From Chloroflexota bacterium (lineage in GTDB: Bacteria > Chloroflexota > Anaerolineae > Anaerolineales > Villigracilaceae), in contig JACAET010000053.1 of the NCBI GenBank assembly GCA_013388685.1, positions 1 through 64,000 on the forward strand: a stretch of DNA of 64,000 nt. The letters are read 5' to 3'. Both the position numbers and the translations under genes were made by a program. The notes below the pieces were generated by a model. The model ran no database searches and was not told the DNA's origin. It saw only the letters and a list, made by a program, of their open reading frames with translations. Below are positions 24,940-35,213 of the stretch, one piece after another (positions within the stretch are counted from its first letter, which is position 1; every line of letters starts with the position of its first letter).

Positions 24940-27849
24940 TTACCCCGTTTTCCGCCTCAAAAAGAACTTGGTGATCTCCTCCGCCACGGCAGGCATGACC
25001 GCCAGGCTGAGCACCACGCTCCACTCGCGCGGGCTGAGAAAATGCGTATTGAAGATCGGTTGGAGGAATGGCAGGGCGCATACCAGCAATAACAACGAAA
25101 TGGAAAGCCCGACAGCGTACTGCATGTAACGATTCGAAAAGACGCCAATGGTAAAGAGCGAGGCGCGCTCGGATCGTACAGTATAGGCGCGGAAAAGTTC
25201 CGCCAGCGACAGGGTGACAAACGCCATCGTTTCGGCGGTTTGCACGTCCACGCCCTGCCAGTCATGGTTGAGAATATAGGCAATGGGGTTTCCAACGAGG
25301 TTCGCGCCGGAGTCCAAATGCCAGAGCAGACCCAGACCGAAAGACGTCAGCACAGCGCCGGTCTGGGTGATGGTTTGTATGACTAACCCGACGGACATGG
25401 AACGGTTGATGATCGGCTCGTCCTTGGCGCGCGGCTTCTGTTGCATGATGTCGGGGTCGCCTTTTTCGACTGCCAACGCGAGGGCGGGCGCGCCATCGGT
25501 AATGAGGTTGAGCCATAACAGTTGAATGGCGGTCAGGGGTGGGGGAAGTCCTGCCAGTGTGGCAAGGAAGATGATCATGATCTCCGCCACATTGGAAGAG
25601 AGCAGGAAGAACACAAACTTGCGGATGTTCGAGTAGATAATGCGCCCCTGCTCCACCGCTGCGACGATGCTGGCGTAGTTATCGTCGGTCAGCACCATGT
25701 CGGCGGTTTCCTTGGCGACATCGGTGCCGGTGATGCCCATGGCAATGCCGATATCGGCGCGCTTGATGGCGGGCGCGTCGTTCACGCCGTCGCCGGTCAT
25801 TGCCACCACCTCGCCGTTTGCCTGCAGCGCATCCACGATGCGCATCTTGTGTTCGGGGGATACGCGGGCGAACACCGACGTCCTGTTGATGACCTCTCTC
25901 AGATTGTCGTCCGAGAGCGCGTCGAGTTGCGCGCCGGTCATCACGCCGCGTCCCTTCTTCAACATGCCGATGGTCTCGGCGATGGCATGCGCCGTGTTGG
26001 GATAGTCGCCCGTGATCATAATGGTGCGAATGCCCGCCTCGCGCGCCTTTTCGAGAGCGGGTTTCACCTCGGCGCGGGCGGGGTCGATCATGCCGATCAA
26101 CCCCACGAAGATCAGGTCTTTTTCCAGTTCCTCGGTCTTGAGTTCCTCGGGGTGATCGGGGACGTCCTTCACGGCGCGGTAGGCAACGCCCAACACGCGC
26201 AGGGCGTCCCGGGTCATCTGCTCGTTGGCTTCCAGGATGCGTTTGCGCGCGGCGTCGTCCAATGGACGCGGTTGGTCGTTGATGTCCAGATATTGCGTGC
26301 ACAGGTCCAGCGCAATATCCGGCGCGCCTTTCATGGCGATGACATCCCAGCCTTTGTATTTTTCCTCATAAAAGGGGGAAAAATCGTTGGGGTCGGGCTG
26401 GGAAATATCGTGGATGGTAATCATGCGTTTGCGCTCGGAATCGAACGGAACTTCGCTCTCGCGCGGGTAAGCCCGCTTCACCTCCACATAGGTTGCCCCC
26501 GCCTTTGCCGCCGTCACCAGAAGCGCCCCTTCGGTCGGGTCGCCGACGATGCGGTATGTCTGTTGGGAGTCTTTTTCGCCGGTGATTTCGATGGACGAGT
26601 CGTTGTTCAGTACGCCCAGCCAGAGGGCGGTGAGCGCGGCGCGATAATTCTGTATGTCCACGACTTTGCCGTTCACCAAAAAATCGCCTTTGGGAACGTA
26701 CCCCGTTCCCGTCACCTCGATGAATTGCCCGTCCACCCACAGACGCGTGACCGTCATTTCGTTTTGTGTCAGCGTGCCGGTTTTGTCGGAACAGATCACG
26801 GTGGCAGATCCCAGCGTCTCGACGGAAGACAGTCTGCGGATGAGCGCGTGGCGCTTGATCATCTCACGCATGCCGAGGGCAAGGGAGATGGTCACCACTG
26901 CGGGGAGCCCCTCCGGCACCGCCGCAATTGCCAGACTGACGGCAATGATGAAGGTTTCTGTAATCTCGGAGGCGTATTCCCTCAAATACGCCAGCGGATT
27001 CGCAAAGAGACCGCCGATATCGGTGTAATTGATGAGCGCCACAACGAAGACGATTGCCACCAGAAAGAGCGCCGCAATGCTCAACGTTTTCCCCAATTGA
27101 TCCAGTTTTCGCTGAAGCGGAGTCTCTTCCGACTCCACATTCTGGAGCATGGCGGCGATGAGACCCAGTTGGGTGCGCATACCGGTGCTGGTGACCACCC
27201 CGCGCCCGCGCCCATAGGAGACCACCGTTCCCATAAAGGCGGTGTTCTTTCGGTCGCCAAGCGGGATGTTTTTTTCCAGAACCGTTGCGGCGTTCTTTTG
27301 AACCGGAAGGGATTCGCCCGTCAGCGAGGCTTCCTCCACCCGCAGATTGACCGCCTCCAGCAGGCGGATGTCGGCAGGGACGAAATTTCCCGCCTCCAGG
27401 AAGACGATGTCGCCCGGTACCAGTTCGTAGGCGGGAATGGTCCGGCGGTGTCCGTCGCGGATGACCTGTGCATCGGGTGCGGCGAGTTTTTTGAGCGCGG
27501 CGAGCGCTTCTTCGGCGCGCCTTTCCTGCACGATTCCCAACACCGCGTTCAACACCACAATCGCCAGGATGGCGGCGGCTTCCACGTAATCGCCGAGCAA
27601 AGCCGAAACAATGGATGCCACAATCAACAGGATCACGACGAAGTTGTTCAATTGATCCCACAGCATTTGCAGGAAGGTGGGGCGCGGCGCTTCCTTCAGT
27701 TGATTGGGTCCGTATTGTTCCAGCCTTCTCTTGGCTTCCTCGGTTGTCAGCCCGCTTTCCTGCACCTCAAAATGATTGAGCACCTGCTCGGCTTTGAGCG
27801 TATGCCAGTCGTGTTCGTGATCTTTGAAACTCGCGGTTTCCTGATTCAT
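24940..27849 (-). CDS. P2A-type cation-transporting ATPase (Ca2+/Mn2+)
   Basis: This is a full-length P-type ATPase of 969 residues. It has an N-terminal cation-ATPase domain, the phosphorylation loop [15 protein letters not shown], the hinge [21 protein letters not shown], and the membrane-4 motif [12 protein letters not shown] that defines Ca2+/Mn2+ pumps of the SERCA/PMR1 type. The C-terminal six-helix domain is present. The leader upstream (about 27870-28022) looks like a manganese-sensing yybP-ykoY riboswitch, so I infer manganese efflux as the main role. The ribosome site AGGAGA precedes the ATG. Confidence 0.95.
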   Translation of the reverse strand: MNQETASFKDHEHDWHTLKAEQVLNHFEVQESGLTTEEAKRRLEQYGPNQLKEAPRPTFLQMLWDQLNNFVVILLIVASIVSALLGDYVEAAAILAIVVLNAVLGIVQERRAEEALAALKKLAAPDAQVIRDGHRRTIPAYELVPGDIVFLEAGNFVPADIRLLEAVNLRVEEASLTGESLPVQKNAATVLEKNIPLGDRKNTAFMGTVVSYGRGRGVVTSTGMRTQLGLIAAMLQNVESEETPLQRKLDQLGKTLSIAALFLVAIVFVVALINYTDIGGLFANPLAYLREYASEITETFIIAVSLAIAAVPEGLPAVVTISLALGMREMIKRHALIRRLSSVETLGSATVICSDKTGTLTQNEMTVTRLWVDGQFIEVTGTGYVPKGDFLVNGKVVDIQNYRAALTALWLGVLNNDSSIEITGEKDSQQTYRIVGDPTEGALLVTAAKAGATYVEVKRAYPRESEVPFDSERKRMITIHDISQPDPNDFSPFYEEKYKGWDVIAMKGAPDIALDLCTQYLDINDQPRPLDDAARKRILEANEQMTRDALRVLGVAYRAVKDVPDHPEELKTEELEKDLIFVGLIGMIDPARAEVKPALEKAREAGIRTIMITGDYPNTAHAIAETIGMLKKGRGVMTGAQLDALSDDNLREVINRTSVFARVSPEHKMRIVDALQANGEVVAMTGDGVNDAPAIKRADIGIAMGITGTDVAKETADMVLTDDNYASIVAAVEQGRIIYSNIRKFVFFLLSSNVAEIMIIFLATLAGLPPPLTAIQLLWLNLITDGAPALALAVEKGDPDIMQQKPRAKDEPIINRSMSVGLVIQTITQTGAVLTSFGLGLLWHLDSGANLVGNPIAYILNHDWQGVDVQTAETMAFVTLSLAELFRAYTVRSERASLFTIGVFSNRYMQYAVGLSISLLLLVCALPFLQPIFNTHFLSPREWSVVLSLAVMPAVAEEITKFFLRRKTG

Positions 27850-27869
27850 GAAATCAATCTCCTGTATGT

Positions 27870-28022
27870 CGGGAAGCAGCCGCTTCGCAAACTAAAGCGA
27901 GACCACAAGGTTCTTTGGTCTCGCCCAACGGTACGAACGCGTTTTGGGTTGCCGACGGCGGTTGTGCCATGTCCTGACGGGCACTCGTTGATTCTCCAGG
28001 CGCCACGACTGCTCCCCAAGCA
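27870..28022 (-). promoter_or_regulatory. Probable yybP-ykoY manganese riboswitch
   Basis: On the minus strand the leader has CTTGGGGAGCAG, then CCCGTCAGGACATGGC, then CGTTGGGCGAGACC, and a closing hairpin GCGAGACCAAAG ... GGTCTCGC. These are the recognisable blocks of the yybP-ykoY class, which senses Mn2+ and often precedes P-type ATPases. Assignment is by eye. The RNA would extend from the predicted start to about 20 bases before the ATPase ATG. Confidence 0.82.
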
Positions 28023-28028
28023 CGAGCA

Positions 28029-28057
28029 AGTGTAGTACTCCGGCACGGGTGTGTCAA
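28029..28057 (-). promoter_or_regulatory. Promoter of the riboswitch-ATPase transcript
   Basis: TTGACA (28057-28052), 17 bases, TACACT (28034-28029) on the minus strand. The predicted start is about 28022. Confidence 0.85.
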
Positions 28058-28374
28058 GCCTCCTCCTGCGGCTTTCCCGAAATTCGTTTTATTTCGTCTC
28101 ATGGGAACGCTTTTTACCACCGAAGAACCTCGAACGCTGCAGCCGTGGCGCTTGCGCTCATGCCAAGCGTGGCATGCTTCGCCTTGTTCGGTTTGACGGG
28201 TTCGGGTTTGTGAAAACCGCGACGCGAAAGGTGGGGAGTCCTGCAAATTGGACACAATAGGTTATAATTATGGCATTCAAACGGGGATTTTGTTGTGTCC
28301 AGCCGGTTCATTGCTGTTGCCAGGGTTTACAAGACCCTGCCCATCGTGCCATGTAAATAAACAGGAGAAAAATC
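28058..28374. other. Intergenic region before the small secreted protein
   Basis: A TATAAT at 28263-28268 may serve the downstream small gene, which would give a leader of about 100 bases. I see no conserved RNA or other gene. Confidence 0.4.
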
Positions 28375-28629
28375 ATGTCCAAACCGTTGTTTCGAGTTGT
28401 CGCGATCGCGCTCATAGGCTTGGTACTTGTTGCCGGTGTGTTTTTCACTGCTCAGGCTGCGTCCGCGAACGCCGGTCGGCTGAGCGGACGCCCGGACGCG
28501 ACCGCACAGGATCCGTTTTACGCCGCCCAGCAAAGAGGCGGCATCCACAGCCTTGCCCCCTCTCAAATGGAAAATGACAAAGACGGGCATGGATGCGAAA
28601 GCGAAAAGACGGATCCGAACGATTTCTAG
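28375..28629 (+). CDS. Small secreted protein of unknown function
   Basis: The 84-residue protein has a Shine-Dalgarno sequence (CAGGAGA) and a clear Sec signal peptide, FRVVAIALIGLVLVAGVFFT followed by AQAASANA as a plausible cleavage site. The mature part is about 50 residues, hydrophilic, with RLSGRPDATAQDPFYAAQQR and an acidic/histidine end GHGCESEKTDPNDF holding a single cysteine. I do not recognise it. It stands alone and is followed by a hairpin. Confidence 0.65.
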   Translation: MSKPLFRVVAIALIGLVLVAGVFFTAQAASANAGRLSGRPDATAQDPFYAAQQRGGIHSLAPSQMENDKDGHGCESEKTDPNDF

Positions 28630-28649
28630 TTCCCCTCTTCATTCCCCGG

Positions 28650-28684
28650 GATGATAAAGGCGGCATATCGGCGCCGCCTTTATG
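28650..28684 (+). terminator. Hairpin after the small secreted gene
   Basis: AAAGGCGGC and GCCGCCTTT pair around a short loop; the T run is weak. Confidence 0.6.
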
Positions 28685-28757
28685 GTTTAAGTGGCAAAAT
28701 CTCCAAACACGTCTATAATTCAAGCGTTGATTTCCAACTCATCGAACCCGGTGACCC

Positions 28758-30686
28758 ATGTCAACCATTGATGAAATCAAATCCCGCATTGATATTGTAG
28801 ACCTCGTTTCGGAGGCTGGCGTCAAACTGCGTCATGCGGGCAAGAACTACACGGGTTTTTGCCCTTTCCACGAGAACAAGAAAACTCCCGCCTTTGTGGT
28901 CTGGCCCGAAACCGGCACATGGCGGTGCTTCGGCGCGTGCAACGAAGGCGGAGACATCTTCAAGTTCGTGATGAAGAAGGACGGGCTTGACTTCAGGGAG
29001 GCTTTGCAAAAACTTGCCGCGCGCGCCGGCGTGCAGATTCAGGAATACCAAAAGGAAACGCCTCAACAAAAGGAGGCATACGAGAACCTCCGCAGACTGC
29101 TGGAGGATGCGGTCATCTATTACCGCAGTCATCTTTTTGCGAACCGGGAGATTCTCAACTACCTCCGTGAAAAACGCGGGCTGACCGACGCCACCATCGA
29201 AACGTTCGGTCTGGGGTACGCGCCTCCGGGCTACGATAACCTCCTCAAATATTTCACCGCCAAGGGTTATTCCGAACAGGACTTGATCGACTCGGGATTG
29301 CTCTCCGAACGCCAAGATGAGTCCCAATTCTCCAATCTCCGCTCTTTTGACCGCTTCCGTCACCGAATCATGATCCCCATCCGCGATGAACAGGGACGCA
29401 TGGCGGGTTTCGGCGCGCGCGTGGTGGACCCAAACGACATTCCCAAATTCCTCAACTCGCCGGAAACCCCGATCTTCTCCAAGGGACGCCTGCTCTACGG
29501 ACTGGACCGGGCGCGCAAGCCGATCCGCACCGCCGATCAGGCTGTGATCGTCGAGGGCTATCTGGATGTCATCGCCCTGCATCAGGCGGGCTATGAGAAC
29601 GTCGTCTCGCCGATGGGCACGGCGCTCACCGAAGACCAGTTGCGTCTGCTCAAGAAATTCACCCGGCGCATCGTCCTTGCCCTCGATCCCGATTTGGCGG
29701 GTCAAAAAGCGGTTCTGCGCGGGCTCGACGCGGCGCGCTCCGCCATGGACAAGGAAGGCGAATTTGCCTTCGATGCGCGCGGCTTGCTCCGCAACGAATC
29801 GCGTCTGCAAGCCGACTTGCGCGTGGCCACCATGCCCGACGATCTCGACCCCGATGAAATCGTGGCAAGGGACAGGGAAGAGTGGGCAAGGTTGATCGGG
29901 AACGCCAAGCCCATTGTCACGCACGTCATGGAAACGCTTGCCTCCGGGCAGAACCTGGAAGATCCCAAGGTGAAAAACCGGATAGCGGCGCAGGTTGTGC
30001 CGTTGATCGAAGATTTGCCGAGCCCCTTGGAACGCGATACGTACCGGCAGGCGTTGGCGCGAATGTTGAAGGTGAATGAGCGCGCCCTGGTGGCTACGCA
30101 GGCTCCGGCGTCCCGGCCGAGGCGGACGAGGCTCCCGGCAGCAGAACGGGCGCCTCAGGAGACGGTCAAAGTCGCCATAGCGGTCTCATCCGGCAGAAAG
30201 GTCGAAGAATACGTCATTGGAGCGCTCTTTCAGAGGCCGGAATTGTTATACCGCCTCGACCGCGCCTTGCAGGAATATGGCTTGACCGCTGTGGACGCGC
30301 ACGATTTCACCTATACCGACCACCGACTGTTGTTCGGATTGATTCGCGAATCGGTGGAGCAGTACAAGACCGAGCATCACGATTTCATCGTGAATGCGCT
30401 TCCCGAATCGCTGGAGACGCGTTCGGATGAACTGGTGCGGCGGGTGGCCAATCTCGATCAGAGGGACGAGAAGGTGCTGGAAGAGTTGTTGCGCGGTATC
30501 CTCAAATTGAGGCGCATGGCGGCGGGCGAGAACCTGAACCAATTGCGCTTTTTGCAGGAGGAGGCGCAGAGCCTGGAGGGCGACCCGCGCGCCTCCTCCT
30601 ACATGGAACTGGTGTTGCAACACACGCGCCTGCTCAGGGAATTGGATGAAGCCCATCGGAAGATTTCCCGGAAACGATTGGAATGA
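28758..30686 (+). CDS. dnaG: DNA primase
   Basis: The 642-residue protein opens with a CHC2 zinc-binding domain (GFCPFHENKKTPAF ... WRCFGACNEGGDIF). It continues with the catalytic core FGLGYAPPGYDNLL, HRIMIPIRDEQGRMAGFGAR, then the Toprim motifs VIVEGYLDVI and LALDPDLAGQKA, and ends in a helical DnaB-interaction domain. The second zinc half is CFGAC rather than the common CFGCG, so the cysteine spacing is one residue longer. A -10 box TATAAT lies at 28714-28719. rpoD follows, the classic primase-sigma macromolecular order. Confidence 0.97.
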   Translation: MSTIDEIKSRIDIVDLVSEAGVKLRHAGKNYTGFCPFHENKKTPAFVVWPETGTWRCFGACNEGGDIFKFVMKKDGLDFREALQKLAARAGVQIQEYQKETPQQKEAYENLRRLLEDAVIYYRSHLFANREILNYLREKRGLTDATIETFGLGYAPPGYDNLLKYFTAKGYSEQDLIDSGLLSERQDESQFSNLRSFDRFRHRIMIPIRDEQGRMAGFGARVVDPNDIPKFLNSPETPIFSKGRLLYGLDRARKPIRTADQAVIVEGYLDVIALHQAGYENVVSPMGTALTEDQLRLLKKFTRRIVLALDPDLAGQKAVLRGLDAARSAMDKEGEFAFDARGLLRNESRLQADLRVATMPDDLDPDEIVARDREEWARLIGNAKPIVTHVMETLASGQNLEDPKVKNRIAAQVVPLIEDLPSPLERDTYRQALARMLKVNERALVATQAPASRPRRTRLPAAERAPQETVKVAIAVSSGRKVEEYVIGALFQRPELLYRLDRALQEYGLTAVDAHDFTYTDHRLLFGLIRESVEQYKTEHHDFIVNALPESLETRSDELVRRVANLDQRDEKVLEELLRGILKLRRMAAGENLNQLRFLQEEAQSLEGDPRASSYMELVLQHTRLLRELDEAHRKISRKRLE

Positions 30687-30713
30687 CGTAACGATTTGTT
30701 TTTGTCGGCGTCC

Positions 30714-30719
30714 TATAAT
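30714..30719 (+). promoter_or_regulatory. TATAAT -10 box 6 nt before rpoD
   Basis: TATAAT, then GGGAAT, then ATG at 30726. This is near-leaderless geometry, allowing rpoD to be transcribed separately from dnaG. Confidence 0.65.
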
Positions 30720-30725
30720 GGGAAT

Positions 30726-32345
30726 ATGACTGTCAAAAAGAGACGACACGCGCCCAAAAAGAAAGACCACAAAATCGGCAAAGCCCGACGTTCCGCCGCG
30801 CCGTTTGACGGATTGCGGATGGAAAACGACGCGCCGGATTTGAACAGGAACGGCAACGGCTTGGCAGAACTGGCGATCATCGAGGAGGAAGAGGGGGATT
30901 TCAACGGAAGTATTCTCGCACAGGAGGAAGATCTTTCGGACGCGGGGAGTCTGTATCTGCCAAGTTCCGACCTGGCGGCGGAATTATCGGAGGACCCCGT
31001 GCGGTTGTACCTGCGCGAGATCGGTCAGGTCAAACTGTTGGATGCCGACAGCGAATTCCGCCTGGCAACCCAGATCGAAGCCAACCGGCTCGTCGGCGCC
31101 TTCCGCCGCCGCCCGCCCCACAGGGGACTTTCGGCGCCCTGTACCATCTACCATGCCATCCTTTCGGAATTGTCCGCATCATGGAAGCGCCTGCTGGAGG
31201 ATGCCGAACGTCTTCACCACGATCCGCCGGATCTCGGCTTGATGTTGAGCGAGGCGCAAGCCTTGCGCGCCGGCTGGGACTCGGACGCCCCCTCGTATTT
31301 ACGCGCCTTCTTGGACAACGGCAAATGGGGATCGGACCCCCTGTGGGACGATTTTGCCCGGAAGGCGTATTCGGTCTTTCTCAGCCTTTACCTGATTCCG
31401 TTCAATTATGCCGTGTGGCTCCTCAGCCGCATCAACCAAAAACATCAGTTACCCAGCCTGCGCGCCATGTACAATCAACTGCCCGACGATGAGGAAATGT
31501 TGGAGGAAATCGAACTGATCAAACGGCAGGCGAAGGAGGCGCATCAGGCGTTGATTCGCGCCAACCTGCGGCTGGTGGTGAGCGTTGCCAAACGTTATCT
31601 CGGGCGCGGCATCAACTTCCTCGATCTGATTCAGGAGGGCAATATCGGGCTTCTGCGCGCAGTCAGCAAATTCGACCCGCGCCGCGGGTTCAAGTTCAGC
31701 ACCTACGCCACCTGGTGGATCCGGCAGTCCATCAACCGTTCCATTGCCGAGCAGGCGCGCACCATTCGCATTCCGGTGCATTTGTTCGAATCCATTACAC
31801 GGATATTGCGTGTGCAGAGGCAACTCACCCAAGAACTCGGGCGGGACCCGACCACCGAGGAACTCGCCCTCGAAGTGGGGTATCTGCACGCTGCCGACGT
31901 GCAAGCCATTCTGCGGGCGCATGCCGAAGAACAAGCCCTGACGCCCGAATTGCAGCGCAAACTGGATGTCGCCACGCAAAAAATAGACCGCCTGCTCCGC
32001 TCGGCGGAGGAACCGGTTTCCATTGACGGTCCCGTGGGAGATGAAGAGTCCAGCTCGCTGGGCGATTTCATCGAAGATGAAGACGCTCTCTCGCCGATGG
32101 ACGCCGCCGCCCGCCAGATGCTTCGCGAACAAATCCGCGCCGCCCTCACCTCCCTTGCCGATCGCGAGCGCGAAGTCCTCGAAATGCGCTTCGGTCTCCT
32201 CGACGGACAAGATCATACGCTGGAGGAGGTGAGCCGCTTCTTCGATGTCACGCGCGAACGAATTCGGCAAATCGAGGCAAAGGCGCTGCGCAAACTGCGG
32301 CATCCCTCGCGGAGCAAACAATTGCGCGATTATTTGGGGGAATGA
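30726..32345 (+). CDS. rpoD: Primary RNA polymerase sigma factor (sigma-70/SigA)
   Basis: The 539-residue protein starts with a basic N-terminus ([18 protein letters not shown]) and an acidic stretch. Region 1.2 ([17 protein letters not shown]) is followed by a non-conserved insert and regions 2-4. Region 2 has [19 protein letters not shown] and [19 protein letters not shown]; region 4 has [18 protein letters not shown] and [19 protein letters not shown]. It is the housekeeping sigma factor, consistent with the many TTGACA/TATAAT promoters here. The frame is open to 30696, but that extension crosses the -10 box. Confidence 0.97.
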   Translation: MTVKKRRHAPKKKDHKIGKARRSAAPFDGLRMENDAPDLNRNGNGLAELAIIEEEEGDFNGSILAQEEDLSDAGSLYLPSSDLAAELSEDPVRLYLREIGQVKLLDADSEFRLATQIEANRLVGAFRRRPPHRGLSAPCTIYHAILSELSASWKRLLEDAERLHHDPPDLGLMLSEAQALRAGWDSDAPSYLRAFLDNGKWGSDPLWDDFARKAYSVFLSLYLIPFNYAVWLLSRINQKHQLPSLRAMYNQLPDDEEMLEEIELIKRQAKEAHQALIRANLRLVVSVAKRYLGRGINFLDLIQEGNIGLLRAVSKFDPRRGFKFSTYATWWIRQSINRSIAEQARTIRIPVHLFESITRILRVQRQLTQELGRDPTTEELALEVGYLHAADVQAILRAHAEEQALTPELQRKLDVATQKIDRLLRSAEEPVSIDGPVGDEESSSLGDFIEDEDALSPMDAAARQMLREQIRAALTSLADREREVLEMRFGLLDGQDHTLEEVSRFFDVTRERIRQIEAKALRKLRHPSRSKQLRDYLGE

Positions 32346-32470
32346 CCGATTACACCCTCTTCCCGCGTCTTGTCCTGAGCCTGCAGCAGACGTTTCCCCG
32401 CGTTTCGCGCGCCGTGAGTTTCGCCTCCCATTTCAAGGCAATACGAAGTGCCGCCATATCACGGCAATAG
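32342..32470 (+). CDS. Possible small protein overlapping the rpoD stop
   Basis: A 42-residue frame starts with an ATGA overlap on rpoD after a GGGGGA ribosome-like site. It reads [20 protein letters not shown] and then [19 protein letters not shown]. It has no known motif and may be chance or a gene remnant. I list it because of the coupled start. Confidence 0.25.
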   Translation: MTDYTLFPRLVLSLQQTFPRVSRAVSFASHFKAIRSAAISRQ

Positions 32471-32501
32471 CGGGACGATTTACGTAACGGCTCCCGCCGC
32501 A

Positions 32502-32777
32502 TCATCCCCCGCTGATGGCAATCACAAAATGGACTTCGCTTTTCTCGCTCAACTTCTCCCGCATCTTCAAGTGCGAGACCTGCCCATCCACGAACACGGA
32601 AATATTCGGGCGGATGTGATTCCCCTCACATAACCTGTCCCTGATTCCGGGAAACTCCGCCTCGAGGGACTGAATCGCCTCACGCACGCTGGAGGCGGAT
32701 ACGACGACCGAGGCTTTTCCTCCCGTCATCTCGCGCAGGGGAGTGGGAATGAAAATGGTGGGCATGGTCTTGGTCAT
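32502..32777 (-). CDS. Ubiquitin-like sulfur carrier (MoaD/ThiS/CysO family)
   Basis: About 91 residues: IFIPTPLREMTGGKASV, then AIQSLEAEFPGIRDRLCEG, then a C-terminal FVIAISGG. The terminal diglycine is the site where sulfur is carried as a thiocarboxylate. The IPTPLR opening and GIRDRL segment resemble CysO-type and MoaD-type carriers equally. Position behind a molybdenum hydroxylase operon favours molybdopterin synthesis. The start is uncertain (32777 or 32765) because a dispersed repeat occupies the 5' region and gives a false N-terminal extension. Confidence 0.82.
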   Translation of the reverse strand: MTKTMPTIFIPTPLREMTGGKASVVVSASSVREAIQSLEAEFPGIRDRLCEGNHIRPNISVFVDGQVSHLKMREKLSEKSEVHFVIAISGG

Positions 32778-32846
32778 GTCACCCTGAGCAGAGCGAAGGG
32801 TCTCTGCCACAGATGTAGAGATGATTCGCTAGCGCTCAGCATGACA
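32777..32846. repeat. TGTCACCCTGAGC-type palindromic repeat, copy 1
   Basis: TGTCACCCTGAGC at the left and GCTCAGCATGACA at the right are inverted; GAAGGGTCTCT follows the left arm. The second copy is at 35214-35295, on the other side of the molybdenum-subunit gene. Confidence 0.8.
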
Positions 32847-32935
32847 ACCTTGGGAGGCGGGGATGAAGAGGGTAGGCATAACCGTATTGGCGATAGATGA
32901 GGAATGGCAAACCTCTTTGTCGTTTGCCGCGCCGT

Positions 32936-35197
32936 CTACGGTTTGTGGATGAGCGCCTCCACCACTCGCGCCGGCGACATCGGCAACTCCGTCATCCTCA
33001 CACCAATGGCGCGATAGATCGCGTTCGCAATGGCGGCGGGCGGCGGGACAATCGGCACTTCGCCGACGCCGCGCACGCCATAGGGATGTCCGGGGTTTGC
33101 GACTTCGACCAGTATCGTATCAATCATCGGCAGGTCGAGGGCGACGGGCATGCGATAATCAAGCAGACTGGTGTTGAGCAGGCGTCCCTGTTCGTCGTAG
33201 AGATATTCTTCGTTCAATGCCCAGCCGATACCCTGCGCCACGCCGCCCTGAATTTGACTCTCGACGTATACCGGGTAGATCGCTTTGCCGACATCCTGCA
33301 CGGCGGTGTAACGAAGGATTTGCACTTTGCCTGTCTCGGGGTCAACTTCCACATCTACAATGTGGGTGGCAAAGCCGGGACCGTATCCCTTGGGCTGTAC
33401 CGCCGCGCTGGCGACTACCGGTCCGCCCGTTTCGTCGAGCTTTTCGGCGAGTTCCTTGAAAGTCAGTGTCTTGTCGCCTGATGAAAAGACACCGCTCTCG
33501 AAAGTGACTTTATCCTTTTCCACTTCCCAAAGGATAGCCGCGCGTTCCTTCAACTTTTCGATCAGATCCCTTGCCGTTTCATAAACCGCCCAACCCGTTG
33601 CGAACGTGGTACGGCTTCCGTAGGTGCCTTCGGTGTAGCCGATGGAGTCCGTATCCGCCACGACAGGACGAACATCTTCGGCCGGGATTCCCAGCGTCTC
33701 TGCGAGTTGCATCGCAAGCGAGGTGCGCGTCCCGCCGATGTCCACCGAGCCTTCGAGCAGGCTGACCGTCCCGTCTTTGTTCACGCTGACAGACGCAGAG
33801 GATTTCCCTCCGTAGTTGAACCAAAAGCCCGAGGCGACGCCGCGTCCGGTATGAGGTCCAGAAAGAGGCGTTTTATAGTGTGCTGATTCCTTCGCAGCCT
33901 CGAGAGTCTCCAGATAGCCGATCCGCTTGTAAGCGGAGCCATCCACACGACGATCTCCTTCTTGCGCGCCATTCAACAAACGGAATTCGATCGGATCCAT
34001 CCCCAGCTTTTCGGCGAGTTCGTCCATGACGGTTTCCGCGGCAAAGGCGGCGTTGGTTCCGCCGGGCGCGCGGTATGCGGCTGTGCGCGGTTTGTTGACC
34101 ACGACATCGTAGCCCTCGATGACGCCGTTTTCGATGCGATACGGCGCAAATATCACCCCCATGCCTGCGCCGACCGGCGAGCCGGGATACGCGCCCGCCT
34201 CATAAATCAGAAGCGCCTCGGCGGCGGTGATTTTGCCGTTTGCATCTGCCCCCATTTTGACCTTGATGTACGAACCGGATGTCGGTCCCGTGGCGGCGAG
34301 CACCTCGCTGCGATCCATCGTCAGTTTGACGGGGCGGTATCCGCTTTTGCGCGAGAGCAGCGCCGCCAGCGGCTCGAGATACACGCCGATCTTGCCGCCG
34401 AACCCGCCGCCGATCTCCATGGGGATGACGCGAATATTCGAAATCGGAATCTCGAGAATCTCCGCCACCTGTTCACGCACGCCGAACGCGCCCTGCGTAC
34501 TGCACCAGATCGCCACCTGCCCGTCGGGGTTGTACTGCGCGGTCGCGTTCTGCGGCTCGATGTATCCCTGATGCACCATCTTCGTGACGAATTCTCGCTC
34601 GACAATAAACTTCGCTTCCTTGAAACCCTTTTCGATATCGCCGCACGCATCCTTATAATGACCCGCGATGTTGGTCGGCGTTTCGCCCTTTTTGCCGAAT
34701 TCGTCCGTGCGCAGGTCGTCGAGCAGAATGGGACTGCCTGCCTCCATGGCTTTTCTCACATCCATGACGGGATCCAACGCTTCATACTCCACTCGAATCA
34801 AGTCCAGCGCCTCTTTCGCGATGTGGAGGCTGGTCGCGGCAACCGCCGCCACCGCGTGCCCAAAGTAAAGAACTTTGTCGCGCGCCAGAATATTGTTGCT
34901 TTGATATTTGCGGTTGACGAGACCTTCACCCAGCTCGACGATCCTGCTTTCGAGATCGGGGAAGTCCTTTGCCGTGATGACCGCATGGACGCCGTGCAGT
35001 TTTTCCGCTTCGCTCGTGTCCATGGAGATGATTCGTGCATGCGCGTGCGGACTCCGCAGCACCGCGCCGTATAACATTCCGGGCAGGCGGATGTCCGCGC
35101 CATACGCGGCTCTGCCTGTAACCTTGTCCACACCGTCATGTCGCAAGGGGGAGGTGCCGATGACTTTGTATTCGCTGGGTTTGTCTAAAGTGGCCAT
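32936..35197 (-). CDS. Xanthine dehydrogenase/aldehyde oxidase-type molybdopterin subunit
   Basis: The 753-residue large subunit starts with VIGTSPLRHDGVDKVTGRAA and has the molybdopterin-binding features STQGAFGVREQVAE, PMEIGGGFGGKIGVYLEP and AYRAPGGTNAAFA. The catalytic glutamate region is GVRGVGEVPIVPPPAAIANA near the C-terminus. It hydroxylates an aromatic heterocycle or aldehyde; the AYRAPG loop differs from the CO-dehydrogenase AYRCAGR, so CO oxidation is unlikely. It follows the FAD and 2Fe-2S subunits, separated from them by a dispersed repeat. Together they form a three-subunit enzyme. Confidence 0.93.
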   Translation of the reverse strand: MATLDKPSEYKVIGTSPLRHDGVDKVTGRAAYGADIRLPGMLYGAVLRSPHAHARIISMDTSEAEKLHGVHAVITAKDFPDLESRIVELGEGLVNRKYQSNNILARDKVLYFGHAVAAVAATSLHIAKEALDLIRVEYEALDPVMDVRKAMEAGSPILLDDLRTDEFGKKGETPTNIAGHYKDACGDIEKGFKEAKFIVEREFVTKMVHQGYIEPQNATAQYNPDGQVAIWCSTQGAFGVREQVAEILEIPISNIRVIPMEIGGGFGGKIGVYLEPLAALLSRKSGYRPVKLTMDRSEVLAATGPTSGSYIKVKMGADANGKITAAEALLIYEAGAYPGSPVGAGMGVIFAPYRIENGVIEGYDVVVNKPRTAAYRAPGGTNAAFAAETVMDELAEKLGMDPIEFRLLNGAQEGDRRVDGSAYKRIGYLETLEAAKESAHYKTPLSGPHTGRGVASGFWFNYGGKSSASVSVNKDGTVSLLEGSVDIGGTRTSLAMQLAETLGIPAEDVRPVVADTDSIGYTEGTYGSRTTFATGWAVYETARDLIEKLKERAAILWEVEKDKVTFESGVFSSGDKTLTFKELAEKLDETGGPVVASAAVQPKGYGPGFATHIVDVEVDPETGKVQILRYTAVQDVGKAIYPVYVESQIQGGVAQGIGWALNEEYLYDEQGRLLNTSLLDYRMPVALDLPMIDTILVEVANPGHPYGVRGVGEVPIVPPPAAIANAIYRAIGVRMTELPMSPARVVEALIHKP

Positions 35198-35213
35198 GAG
35201 TTATTCCTCATTG

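Noticed and set aside
25522..28035. Long plus-strand open frame of about 837 codons
   Set aside because: It is the antisense of the P-type ATPase; the histidine-rich, low-complexity translation has no family resemblance, while the minus-strand frame has all ATPase motifs.
28758..30686. Defective zinc finger in DnaG because of CFGAC spacing
   Set aside because: All four ligands are present; one extra residue between the last two is probably lineage variation rather than loss.
32936..35197. Carbon monoxide dehydrogenase large subunit
   Set aside because: The active-site loop is AYRAPGG rather than AYRCAGR, so a xanthine dehydrogenase/aldehyde oxidase-type enzyme is more likely.
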